Shown here one piece after another: positions 6,955 through 14,735 of a stretch of DNA of 64,000 nt. Under the pieces are notes generated by a model, which was given only the letters and a program-made list of their open reading frames with translations, did no database searches and was not told the DNA's origin. A program made the position numbers and the translations under genes. Origin of the DNA: Curtobacterium sp. MCBD17_032. Lineage in GTDB: Bacteria > Actinomycetota > Actinomycetes > Actinomycetales > Microbacteriaceae. Numbering within the stretch: the stretch's first letter is position 1; each line of letters starts with the position of its first letter. The stretch is from positions 1 through 64,000 of the forward strand of contig NZ_QKTO01000009.1 in assembly GCF_003234855.1 (NCBI RefSeq). The letters run 5' to 3'.

Positions 6955-9081
6955 CTAGCGGCTGAGGGCGTCCATGAGCAGCGCGGCCATGGCGTCGAGC
7001 TGGATGTCGCCGGAGTCCACGACCTCCTCGTCGGAGCCGTCGAGCGCCCGCGCAGCGAGTCCGGCCTTGCTGTCGATGAGCTCGGCGATCTTCGTGTCGA
7101 TCGTCTGTGCGGCGATGATGCGCCACGCGGTGACGGGCTCCTCCTGCCCGATGCGGTGCACGCGGTCGATCGCCTGGGTCTGCTCGGCGCTCGTCCAGGA
7201 CAGCTCGGCGAGGACGACGTTGGACGCCACCTGCAGGTTGAGCCCGACACCCGCCGCGGTGAGCGAGCAGACGATGACGGCCACGTCCGGGTCGTTCACG
7301 AACGAGTCGATCTCGGCCGTGCGCTGCGCCGGGGTCTGGTCGCCGCGGATCGTCGCCGTGCGCAGGTGTCGGCGGGCGAAGACCTCCTCCGCCTGGTCCA
7401 TGACGTCGAGGTGCTTCGCGAAGAACACGACCTTGCCGACGTTCGAGGCGAGCTGCGCCGCGTAGTCCGCCGCGAGCTGTGCCTTGGCCCGGCCGATGCG
7501 CCGCACCATGGAGAACACGTTCTCGCCGGTGGACGAGGCGTCCTGGTCCTCGAGCTCCCACCGGGCGACCTGACGGACGAGCTTCTCGTCGATGCCGACG
7601 ACCGGGTCCTGACCGGTCCGGGCGGCGAGCGCCTGGTGGTACCGCTTGACGAGCTTCGCGGTGAGCTCGCGCTCGGCGTCGCGGATGGAGCGGCCCTCGT
7701 CGCCGTCGAGCTCGACGGGGATGTCGGCGATCCGGCGGGCAGGGATGTCCGCCGCGACGTCGACCTTGCGCCGTCGGACGATGCCGAGGTCGATCACGGC
7801 CTTCCGCGCCTCGGTGAAGAAGCCCTGGTCGGCGGGCGTGAGCCCGATCTCCTCGAGCTCGTTCATGAGCTGCGCGCGGGGCTTCTTGTCGTCGATCCAG
7901 CCGAGGAACTCCCAGATGGTGCGGAAGTCCTCGACGGAGTTGATGAGCGGGGTACCGGTCAGGGCCATGAGCAGCGGGTTCGCCGTCCGCTCGCGGATCT
8001 TCTCGGCGAGCTGCAGCACGTACTTCGAGCGCTGCGACTCCTTGTTCTTGATGAAGTGCGCCTCGTCGACGACCATGCCCTTGAACCCGAACGTGCCGAG
8101 CCAGCCGACGTGCCGGTCGAGGATCTCGTAGTTGACGATGAGGATGTCGGCGAAGCCGTCGAGGTCCTGCCCGTCACCGTGGATGACGGTCGCGCGGTGG
8201 TTCGGCACCCAGCGCTCGGCCTCGCGCGCCCAGTTCGTCTTGACGACGTTCGGGACGACGACGAGCAGCGGGAAGGCCTTTGCCGCGTCCGCCGCGAGGA
8301 GCGACTGCGCGGTCTTGCCGAGCCCCGGTTCGTCGGCGAGCAGGAAGGTGCGGTGTCCCTGCGCGGCGGAGGTGACGAGCTCGGCCTGGTGCTTCATCAG
8401 CGTCACACCGGAGGGGGTGTGCAGCGACGCGGGCTCGGGCAGCGGCATGGACGCTGCTCCCCCACCGGCGCCGTACTCGAACGACTTGAACAGCGGACCG
8501 AAGAGCTCCCAGTTCGCCAGCCGGCGGGGATGGGCGACGGGCTGGTCGGCGAGCGCGAAGTCCGGCGGCAGGAACGGGTTCGCGAGCTGGCGCTGCACGA
8601 CCGCCTGCGGCACGACGGCACGCTCGGGGGTCTCCACCGCCGCGGTGGGTTCGGCCGCGATGACGAGGTCCTCGGGCTGGAGCTCCATACCGGCGGCGAT
8701 CATCATGTCGCGCTTCACGGTGCGGGTGGCCTCGGAGACCGCGGCCTCCTCGGTCAGGAGCTGGATGACGCTGGTGTCCCGGGCGGCGGTCTTCGCCAGG
8801 ATCGTCGCGACGCCGTCCAGGCGCTTGAGCTGCTCGGCGCGCTGTGCGTCGGTGAGCGTCGTGTCCGCCTTCACACGGGCACGCTCCTCACGCATGAGCA
8901 GGGCGACCGCCTGGAACTTCGTCCGGTTCGTGGCCTTGAGGGCTCCGCGCTGCGCGGCGGCCTCGACCTCGCGGACGGCTCGGGCGAGGACGGGGATGAG
9001 GCCGTCGTTGTCGAGCGGCCGGGTCCGGCGCGACGCCGTCCGCGTGCCACCGGCAGCGCGGCGGGTACCTGATCGAGCCAA
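6955..9081 (-). CDS. SNF2/DEAH-box helicase
   Basis: A 708-aa superfamily 2 ATPase of the SNF2 type. Visible in order: an N-terminal charged helical region (1-200), Walker A DEPGLGKT near residue 250, the DEAH box in VVDEAHFIKN near 338, TGTPL (motif III), and the C-terminal helicase domain with QTQAIDRVHRIGQ near 637. Such proteins translocate on duplex DNA; a repair or transcription-recycling role is possible but unproven. The start is TTG 9081, which has AGGAGGA just upstream and gives the family-like N-terminus; the open frame continues upstream but looks non-coding. More than 500 bases without a gene lie upstream. Confidence 0.85.
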   Translation of the reverse strand: MARSGTRRAAGGTRTASRRTRPLDNDGLIPVLARAVREVEAAAQRGALKATNRTKFQAVALLMREERARVKADTTLTDAQRAEQLKRLDGVATILAKTAARDTSVIQLLTEEAAVSEATRTVKRDMMIAAGMELQPEDLVIAAEPTAAVETPERAVVPQAVVQRQLANPFLPPDFALADQPVAHPRRLANWELFGPLFKSFEYGAGGGAASMPLPEPASLHTPSGVTLMKHQAELVTSAAQGHRTFLLADEPGLGKTAQSLLAADAAKAFPLLVVVPNVVKTNWAREAERWVPNHRATVIHGDGQDLDGFADILIVNYEILDRHVGWLGTFGFKGMVVDEAHFIKNKESQRSKYVLQLAEKIRERTANPLLMALTGTPLINSVEDFRTIWEFLGWIDDKKPRAQLMNELEEIGLTPADQGFFTEARKAVIDLGIVRRRKVDVAADIPARRIADIPVELDGDEGRSIRDAERELTAKLVKRYHQALAARTGQDPVVGIDEKLVRQVARWELEDQDASSTGENVFSMVRRIGRAKAQLAADYAAQLASNVGKVVFFAKHLDVMDQAEEVFARRHLRTATIRGDQTPAQRTAEIDSFVNDPDVAVIVCSLTAAGVGLNLQVASNVVLAELSWTSAEQTQAIDRVHRIGQEEPVTAWRIIAAQTIDTKIAELIDSKAGLAARALDGSDEEVVDSGDIQLDAMAALLMDALSR

Positions 9082-9602
9082 GGCTCCTCCTGTTCCGCCC
9101 TCGTCGGGGCGAGCCACCCGGTACGGGCGGAAGTCGTGTCGGTGCGTCCGTCGCACCCGGGTCCACCCCGGGCCGCCGTGGCCCGGAGCGCACCGGATCG
9201 TCCGGCTGACCGCATCGCACGACCCGGGGTGAGGGCCGGAGGTCGATGGACCGGTCTGCGCGGGAGGTCCGGCGCCGTCGCACGCACGCGTCGTCCCCGA
9301 GCAGTGCCCCCGGAGAGCCCCGACCTCCGGAAGGACACGCCTCGATGAGAGGCCGCCCCAGGAGGTCCGAACCCGGACGACGCGGATCCGGCACCCGCAC
9401 CGGTCAGGTGACCGGCCGTCGCGGCAGGAATCGACGCGACATGCGAGCACGCGGTGCGTGCGCGGTCAGTTTACTCCCCAGCCGACGCCGGAGGCGACTC
9501 TCCCCGCGCCGCGCGTGGCGGGCCTCCCGGCCGGTCGCCGTCGACCTGCGGCGACGCTGCCTGCCGGACCGCAGCCGGAGCCGTCCTCGTCGGGACTGCT
9601 GG
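9082..9602. other. 521-bp gene-free region upstream of the helicase
   Basis: No convincing coding sequence on either strand. On the minus strand, TAAACT (9468-9473) is a possible -10 box, which would give the helicase mRNA a leader of about 380 bases. A small palindrome CCGGTCA-GG-TGACCGG lies near 9400-9417. Otherwise I see only G/C-rich sequence with short purine blocks such as GGAGGTC. Confidence 0.4.
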
Positions 9603-10865
9603 TCAGACGCGCGGTGCGGACCGCGGACGGCCGCTGCCGGACGGGAGGCTCGGGGCCGGCTCCGCCAGGGCGGCCCGCGTAGCGGCGAGCAGCTGCTCCG
9701 CCGTCGCGATGCCGTTCGCCGACCCGGTGGTGGCCTGGCCGCCGGCGTGGGCGAGGAGCTGCGCGCCGATGGCGGGTCCGATGCGCTCGGCCTCCTGCGG
9801 GTTGCGGGCGACCCAGTCGCGGGCGACGGCGTCCGCGAGACGCTCGGCGGCGGCCCCACGCTCAGCGTCCCCGCGCGACCGGTGCCAGAGCCCGGTGACG
9901 ACGAGGTGTGCGACCACGGCGCCGATGTCCCGCACCGGGTGTCCCCACCCGGCGGTGTCGATGTCGAGCAGGCCGGAGATGCGCCAGGGCTCGTCCTCGT
10001 CGACGAACACCTGCTCGAGGTGCAGGTCCCCGTGCACGACCTGCTTCTGACCCGCGGCCCACCCGATGGAGCGGCGGCCGATGGCGTCGTACAGCCGGTC
10101 GATCTCCTCGGCGTCGCCGGGGAGCGCGGTCGTCAGCGTCCGACGGTGCCAGTCGGCGTGGTCCATCGCGTCGGCCCGGGCCTGCTGCGTCATCGGCACC
10201 GTGGCGATCCGCCCGGTGAGCGCGGCGAGGGACGCCACGAACCGCGGGTCGTCGGCGATGTCGGTGATGCGGCTGCCGGCGGGCACGCCGCGGACGAGTT
10301 CGAGGACGAGCAGTCCGTCACCGCGGCTCGCCAGCACCCGTGGCACGGGCAGGCCCGCGGCGGCGAACTGCTCGTGGGTCCGGACGATCGGGGCGACCCG
10401 GTGCGGACGGACGATCTTGATGAACAGGGTCCGTTCCGGGGCGTCCACCCGGACGACGGCGCGCTTCCCCGGTCGGTACGCGGCGACCGTCAGCGTCGGG
10501 TTCGTCACCGGCAGCCCGAGCGTGGTGAGGAGCTCCGCGACGGCGTCACGGTACGTCACCTGCGGCAGGACCGGGAGGCCCGGATCGTTCGGGTAGGCCC
10601 ACACCGAGACCGGGTCGCCGGTCGTCGGGTCGGTGACGATGGCGCTGTTCTGGTCGTGGGTGCCACCGGTGTCGACGTAGGTCAGGACGGTGGCGCGCTG
10701 GCCGGCCCGGTCGACGGTGTCCACCTCGTAGCCGTACAGGTAGCCGTTGCCGGACGGCTCGACCGAGTGGGCGCGCGCGGCGACGACCGTCGTCCCGGAC
10801 CCCGCGAAGGCCTCGGGGATGACTCGCTCATGGTTCGGCCACACGTCCACAGTCAACCGTGTCAC
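9603..10865 (-). CDS. APH-fold phosphotransferase family protein
   Basis: A 420-aa protein. Residues 1-130 form an unassigned N-terminal domain. The kinase-like part has a lysine-containing strand (ERTLFIKIVRP), LLVLELVRG (hinge), the catalytic loop HGDLHLEQVFVDED and the metal-binding DIDTAGWGHPVRD. This is the aminoglycoside phosphotransferase / choline kinase fold; the small-molecule substrate is unknown and antibiotic resistance should not be assumed. The GTG start at 10865 has no evident ribosome binding site, so the N-terminus is uncertain. It is divergent from the FUSC gene, with 58 bases between. Confidence 0.8.
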   Translation of the reverse strand: MTRLTVDVWPNHERVIPEAFAGSGTTVVAARAHSVEPSGNGYLYGYEVDTVDRAGQRATVLTYVDTGGTHDQNSAIVTDPTTGDPVSVWAYPNDPGLPVLPQVTYRDAVAELLTTLGLPVTNPTLTVAAYRPGKRAVVRVDAPERTLFIKIVRPHRVAPIVRTHEQFAAAGLPVPRVLASRGDGLLVLELVRGVPAGSRITDIADDPRFVASLAALTGRIATVPMTQQARADAMDHADWHRRTLTTALPGDAEEIDRLYDAIGRRSIGWAAGQKQVVHGDLHLEQVFVDEDEPWRISGLLDIDTAGWGHPVRDIGAVVAHLVVTGLWHRSRGDAERGAAAERLADAVARDWVARNPQEAERIGPAIGAQLLAHAGGQATTGSANGIATAEQLLAATRAALAEPAPSLPSGSGRPRSAPRV

Positions 10866-10911
10866 CGGGGATCCGTCGCGTTCGTGCCCGGCTCGGCGCG
10901 CGGCTCGTGGT

Positions 10912-10917
10912 TACCGT
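10912..10917 (+). promoter_or_regulatory. -10 box of the leaderless FUSC gene
   Basis: TACCGT lies six bases before GTG 10924. Confidence 0.55.
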
Positions 10918-10923
10918 GGGAGC

Positions 10924-11985
10924 GTGAACCCGGTCGCGCCCCTCCGCAGCTCGAGTCGCACACCCTTCCTGCAGGTCGTGAAGACCGCGGTGGCGGTGGT
11001 CGCGGCGGTGCTCCTGTGCGAACTGCTCATCCGCGGGCCCTTCCCGACCTTCGCCGCGATCGCCGCCCTGCTCGTCGTGCAACCGAGCATCAACCAGTCG
11101 TTCGTCAAGGGCCTCGAGCGGAGCGCCGGCGTCCTGCTCGGGGTGGTGCTCGCGACCGGGGTGCACCTGCTCCTCGGCGACGCCGTGGCGGTCGTCCTGC
11201 TCGTCGTCGTCCTCGCGATCCTGCTCGCCTGGGCACTGCGCCTCACACCGACCTCGGCGACGCAGGTCGGCATCAGCGGCATGCTCGTGCTCACCGCGGG
11301 TGTCGTCACGCCGAACTACTCGGCCGACCGGATCCTCGAGACCGTGATCGGGGCGGTCGTCGCCCTCGCGGTGAACGCCGTCATCGTCCCGCCGGTGCTC
11401 CTCGAACCCGCGCACCTGGCCGTCGCGCGGCTCGCGCGGGACACCGCAGCCGCATTCGAGCGGATCGCCGTCGGGCTGACCGAGGGGTGGGACGCCGCGC
11501 GGTGGGACGAGGCCCTGCGCCAGGCCCGGGCGCTCCGCCAGCAGCACGGCCGGGCCGAGGCGGCGCTGACGTCGGCCCGGGACTCGCTGACGATGAACCC
11601 GCGGGGCGGCCGGCACCGCACGGTCCTCGAGCGCGACGTCGCGGTCGCGGAGCACCTCCGTGTCCTCGTCACCCGGGTGACCGGCATGACCCGCGCCGTG
11701 CGCGACAACACCGCCCCGGACCTCCGCGCCGACCCGATGGTCGGTCGGATCGCCACCGAGGTCGCGCGGGTCGGCGCCGACGTCCGACGCCTCGGCGCGC
11801 AGGTCGAGTCGACGCGGCTGACGCCGGGCGAACTCGACGACGGACCGGAGGAGACCTCGGTCGAGCACGCCTTGACCGCCCCGCTCGCGGTGGTCCGACC
11901 GAACTCGCAGCACTGGGTGCTCATCGGGGCCCTGCTCGAGGACGTCCGACGCGTGCGTGAGGAGCTCCTCGGCGAGGACGACTGA
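10924..11985 (+). CDS. FUSC family membrane protein (aromatic acid exporter type)
   Basis: A 353-aa protein. The first 170 residues hold four to six hydrophobic helices (VVKTAVAVVAAVLLCELL, FAAIAALLVVQP, AVAVVLLVVVLAILLAWAL, GISGMLVLTAGVV), including the FPTFAAIAALLVVQPS signature of the FUSC/ArAE family. The rest is a cytoplasmic helical region rich in Arg and Ala. Related proteins export aromatic carboxylic acids; the substrate here is not evident. GTG 10924 is chosen because a TACCGT -10 box sits six bases upstream; a longer frame upstream overlaps the divergent gene. Confidence 0.8.
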   Translation: MNPVAPLRSSSRTPFLQVVKTAVAVVAAVLLCELLIRGPFPTFAAIAALLVVQPSINQSFVKGLERSAGVLLGVVLATGVHLLLGDAVAVVLLVVVLAILLAWALRLTPTSATQVGISGMLVLTAGVVTPNYSADRILETVIGAVVALAVNAVIVPPVLLEPAHLAVARLARDTAAAFERIAVGLTEGWDAARWDEALRQARALRQQHGRAEAALTSARDSLTMNPRGGRHRTVLERDVAVAEHLRVLVTRVTGMTRAVRDNTAPDLRADPMVGRIATEVARVGADVRRLGAQVESTRLTPGELDDGPEETSVEHALTAPLAVVRPNSQHWVLIGALLEDVRRVREELLGEDD

Positions 11986-11992
11986 CGCCGGG

Positions 11993-12310
11993 TCAGCGGA
12001 CGCGTTCGCCCGACCCCCGCGCGGCCTCGGCGGCCGTGGACAGCACCTCGCCCCAGACGTCGGCGGCCGGCCACGTCGGGTCCGAGGTGACCACCTCGAC
12101 GTCGGCGAAGCGGCCGATCTCGGCGACCACCGCCTCCGGCCCGACCGCCCGCGCGGCACGGGCGGCGCTGTCGGGCACGACTGTGCGCATGTCGGCGACG
12201 ACGCGGTCGCGGTGCGGTCCGTCGAGCGTCCCGAGACTGACGACGCCCTTCCAGGCGGAGTCGAGTTCGGCGCGCAGGCGGACGATCTCCGGACGGTCCG
12301 GGTCGTGCAT
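11993..12310 (-). CDS. Hypothetical protein
   Basis: A 105-aa soluble, charged protein that I do not recognise. It has no signal peptide or membrane helix and looks mostly helical. ATG 12310 is preceded by AGGGGG at a usual distance. A candidate -10 box TATGCT lies at 12359-12364 on the minus strand with a weak -35. It converges on the FUSC gene with a 7-base gap and is divergent from the two-component system. Confidence 0.65.
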   Translation of the reverse strand: MHDPDRPEIVRLRAELDSAWKGVVSLGTLDGPHRDRVVADMRTVVPDSAARAARAVGPEAVVAEIGRFADVEVVTSDPTWPAADVWGEVLSTAAEAARGSGERVR

Positions 12311-12380
12311 GGTTCCCCCTGGTACAGGACGGTCTGTCGGGTGCAGCGTCCGAGCCGGAGCATAGCAACGAAGGGGGTAC

Positions 12381-12400
12381 CGTCAGTACCCGTCAGTCTC
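12381..12400. promoter_or_regulatory. Direct repeats upstream of the two-component system
   Basis: CGTCAGT occurs twice at an exact 10-base period (12381-12387 and 12391-12397), in the shared region between the hypothetical gene and the response regulator. One-turn direct repeats are typical of OmpR-family binding sites. A hairpin (CAGCCCGC / GCGGGCTG, 12417-12436) lies between this element and the regulator start. Confidence 0.35.
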
Positions 12401-12515
12401 GGGTGTCCACTGACCGCAGCCCGCAGCGGCGGGCTGTGTCGCTGCTCAGGCGCCGTCCCGGCGGAACCGCCCACACGGTCCGCGTTCGGTGCCACGATGG
12501 TCGCAGGAGGTCCAG

Positions 12516-13193
12516 ATGCGCTTGTTGGTGGTCGAGGACGACGACGAGATGCGCGCGCTCATGGAGCGCGGGCTCGCCGCCGAGGGGTACCGCGTCACCG
12601 CGGTCGAGAACGGTGTGGAGGCACTCATCGCGCTGGGCGAGCAGCCCTACGACATCGCCGTGGTCGACGTGATGATGCCCGGCATGTCCGGCTTCGAGCT
12701 GGCGCGACGCGTCCGTGAACGCGAGGACCCGGTCCGGATCCTGCTCGTCACCGCGCGGGACGCCGTCGACGACCGGGTGTTCGGGCTCGACGCCGGCGCG
12801 GACGACTACCTCACCAAGCCGTTCGCCTTCGCCGAACTCACCGCACGCCTGCGCGCCCTCGGGCGCCGCGAGCCGAGCGGTGCCCCGCGCACCATCGAGG
12901 TCGGGGACGTCTCCATCGACTCCGAGGCCCGGCGCGTCTCCGTCAAGGGACAGCGGGTCGCGATGAGCCCCACCGAGTTCGCCCTGCTGCGGCTCCTCGC
13001 CCGCTCGGTCGGCACCGTCGTCGACCGGCCCAAGATCCTCGAGGAGGTCTGGGACGGGTCGCAGCACGTGGACCCGAACGTCGTCGAGCAGTACATCTCG
13101 TACCTGCGGAAGAAGCTCGTCGCGCAGGAGGCCACCGTGGCCATCAGCACCGTGCGCGGTCGGGGCTACCGGCTCGACCTCGTCACGGCCTGA
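12516..13193 (+). CDS. OmpR-family response regulator
   Basis: A 225-aa regulator. The receiver domain has the acidic pair Asp8/Asp9, phosphoacceptor Asp51 (VVDVMMPG), Thr79 and Lys101 (YLTKPF). The C-terminal winged helix contains SPTEFALLRLLA, the DPNVVEQYISYLRKKL recognition region and the STVRGRGYRL wing hairpin. It should bind DNA when phosphorylated by the adjacent kinase. ATG 12516 is chosen over an upstream in-frame ATG because AGGAGG lies five bases before it. The kinase start follows seven bases after the stop, so the pair is co-transcribed. The stimulus is unknown. Confidence 0.93.
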   Translation: MRLLVVEDDDEMRALMERGLAAEGYRVTAVENGVEALIALGEQPYDIAVVDVMMPGMSGFELARRVREREDPVRILLVTARDAVDDRVFGLDAGADDYLTKPFAFAELTARLRALGRREPSGAPRTIEVGDVSIDSEARRVSVKGQRVAMSPTEFALLRLLARSVGTVVDRPKILEEVWDGSQHVDPNVVEQYISYLRKKLVAQEATVAISTVRGRGYRLDLVTA

Positions 13194-13200
13194 CGACCGC

Positions 13201-14730
13201 GTGGTGCGGTCGGACGGCGGTGTGGGCGCGGGGCGGGCGCAGGGGCGACGGCCGTCGAGGCTGCCTCCGCCGTCGCTGCGCTCGCTCTCGCTGCGCGCCC
13301 GGATCACGATCGGGTCGACCGTCATCGCGGCCGTCGTCATCGCCCTGCTCGTGCTCGTGATGCGCCTGCAGGTGGTCAACGTCGTGGCGAGCGCCACCGA
13401 GACCTTGCTCGACGCCGACACCGATCCCTACGTGGCGACGCTCGAGGTCGACAGCGACCCGAACCTCTCACCGCCCGGCAACGCGCAGTTCGTCGCCGTG
13501 GTCTCCCCGACCGGGGACATCACACTGTCCTCGATGCCGCGCCGTCTCGAACAGTCGCTCGGCAGCCTGCGGACGACCCCGGCGGGCACCTCGGTCGTCG
13601 AGCTCGGCGGTTCCCAGTACCGCGTGGTCGTCGAGCACCCGGTGAACCAGGCCGGACGGTGGACCGTCGTCGCCGCCCGCAACTCCCAGGCCGAGGCGAT
13701 CGTCGTCGACGAGCTCACCACCACGCTGTCCGTCACCGGGCTGGCGATCCTGCTCGCGTTCGGCGTCGCGTCGTGGGTGCTCGCCACCACCGCGCTCCGC
13801 CCGGTCAACCGGATGCGCCGCGAGGCCGAACGGCTCTCGGTCGCGCCGGAACGTGCCGAACTGCCGGTCGGCCCCGCGCAGGACGAACTCGCCGAACTCG
13901 CGACGACCCTGAACGCCTTCCTCGCGCGCACCCGGCAGGCGACCGAGCGCGAACGACAGATGGTCTCCGATGCGAGTCACGAACTCCGCACGCCGCTGGC
14001 GATCCTGACGACGCAACTCGACCTCGCCGCGCTCGACCGGGACGACGCCCGCGCCCTCGCCGCCCACATCGAACGGGCGAAGAACAGCGTCGCCCGGCTC
14101 TCCCGATTGGCGAACGACCTGCTCACGCTGTCCCGCATCGAGGAGTCGGAACGCCGGGCCGCCGACGGCGCACCGCAGTCCGCCACCGCCTGGTCCGACC
14201 TCGGGGACGAGGTGATGGCCGCCGTCGACCGGGTCCGGCTCATCGCCAGCGCGAAGGACGTCACCGTCGACTTCGAACTCGAGCCGCCGACCGTGGCCGA
14301 CGGGTCCGACGAGCCGCGGTACCGGCTCGACACCGGGGGCATGGCACAGCTCGTCACGAACACCGCCGGCAACGCCGTCGCCGCGCTCCCCCGTGGCGGC
14401 ACCGTGCTCGTCAGCTGGCGGGCCGCCTCCGGCGAGGGGGTGCTGCAGGTCACGGACGACGGCCCCGGCGTCCCGGAGTCGTTCGTGCCGGTCGCGTTCG
14501 ACCGCTTCACCCGCCCCGACGAGGCACGCACCTCACGCCGGGATCCGGACCCGGTGACCGGCGCGGTCCCGATGCCGGGCGGGTCCGGCCTCGGGCTCGC
14601 GATCGTGCGGGCGGTGGCGGAGCGGGCGGGCGGTACGGCGTCCCTCCGCAACCTGCCGACGGGTGGGCTCGAGGTGACCGTGCGGGTGCCCGAGGTGCGG
14701 GACGCACCGGCGGCGCGGACGGCCCGCTGA
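13201..14730 (+). CDS. Sensor histidine kinase
   Basis: A 509-aa membrane kinase. Order: short cytoplasmic N-terminus, transmembrane helix about 36-56, extracytoplasmic sensor about 57-170, second helix about 173-195, HAMP linker (ALRPVNRM), phosphoacceptor His260 in DASHELRTPL, N box LVTNTAGNAV near 384-393, and ATP-lid boxes DDGPGVP and GGSGLGLAIV. The layout resembles MprB/CseC-type envelope sensors, but the signal is not evident. It starts with tandem GTG codons at 13201/13204 just after the response regulator. Its stop is five bases from the convergent dnaE2 stop, and no hairpin fits between them. Confidence 0.92.
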   Translation: MVRSDGGVGAGRAQGRRPSRLPPPSLRSLSLRARITIGSTVIAAVVIALLVLVMRLQVVNVVASATETLLDADTDPYVATLEVDSDPNLSPPGNAQFVAVVSPTGDITLSSMPRRLEQSLGSLRTTPAGTSVVELGGSQYRVVVEHPVNQAGRWTVVAARNSQAEAIVVDELTTTLSVTGLAILLAFGVASWVLATTALRPVNRMRREAERLSVAPERAELPVGPAQDELAELATTLNAFLARTRQATERERQMVSDASHELRTPLAILTTQLDLAALDRDDARALAAHIERAKNSVARLSRLANDLLTLSRIEESERRAADGAPQSATAWSDLGDEVMAAVDRVRLIASAKDVTVDFELEPPTVADGSDEPRYRLDTGGMAQLVTNTAGNAVAALPRGGTVLVSWRAASGEGVLQVTDDGPGVPESFVPVAFDRFTRPDEARTSRRDPDPVTGAVPMPGGSGLGLAIVRAVAERAGGTASLRNLPTGGLEVTVRVPEVRDAPAARTAR

Positions 14731-14735
14731 CGCGC

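Noticed and set aside
9603..10865. Antibiotic resistance call for the APH-fold proteins here and at 39149-40117
   Set aside because: The fold is shared by many housekeeping and catabolic kinases, and nothing in the sequence or context shows an antibiotic substrate.
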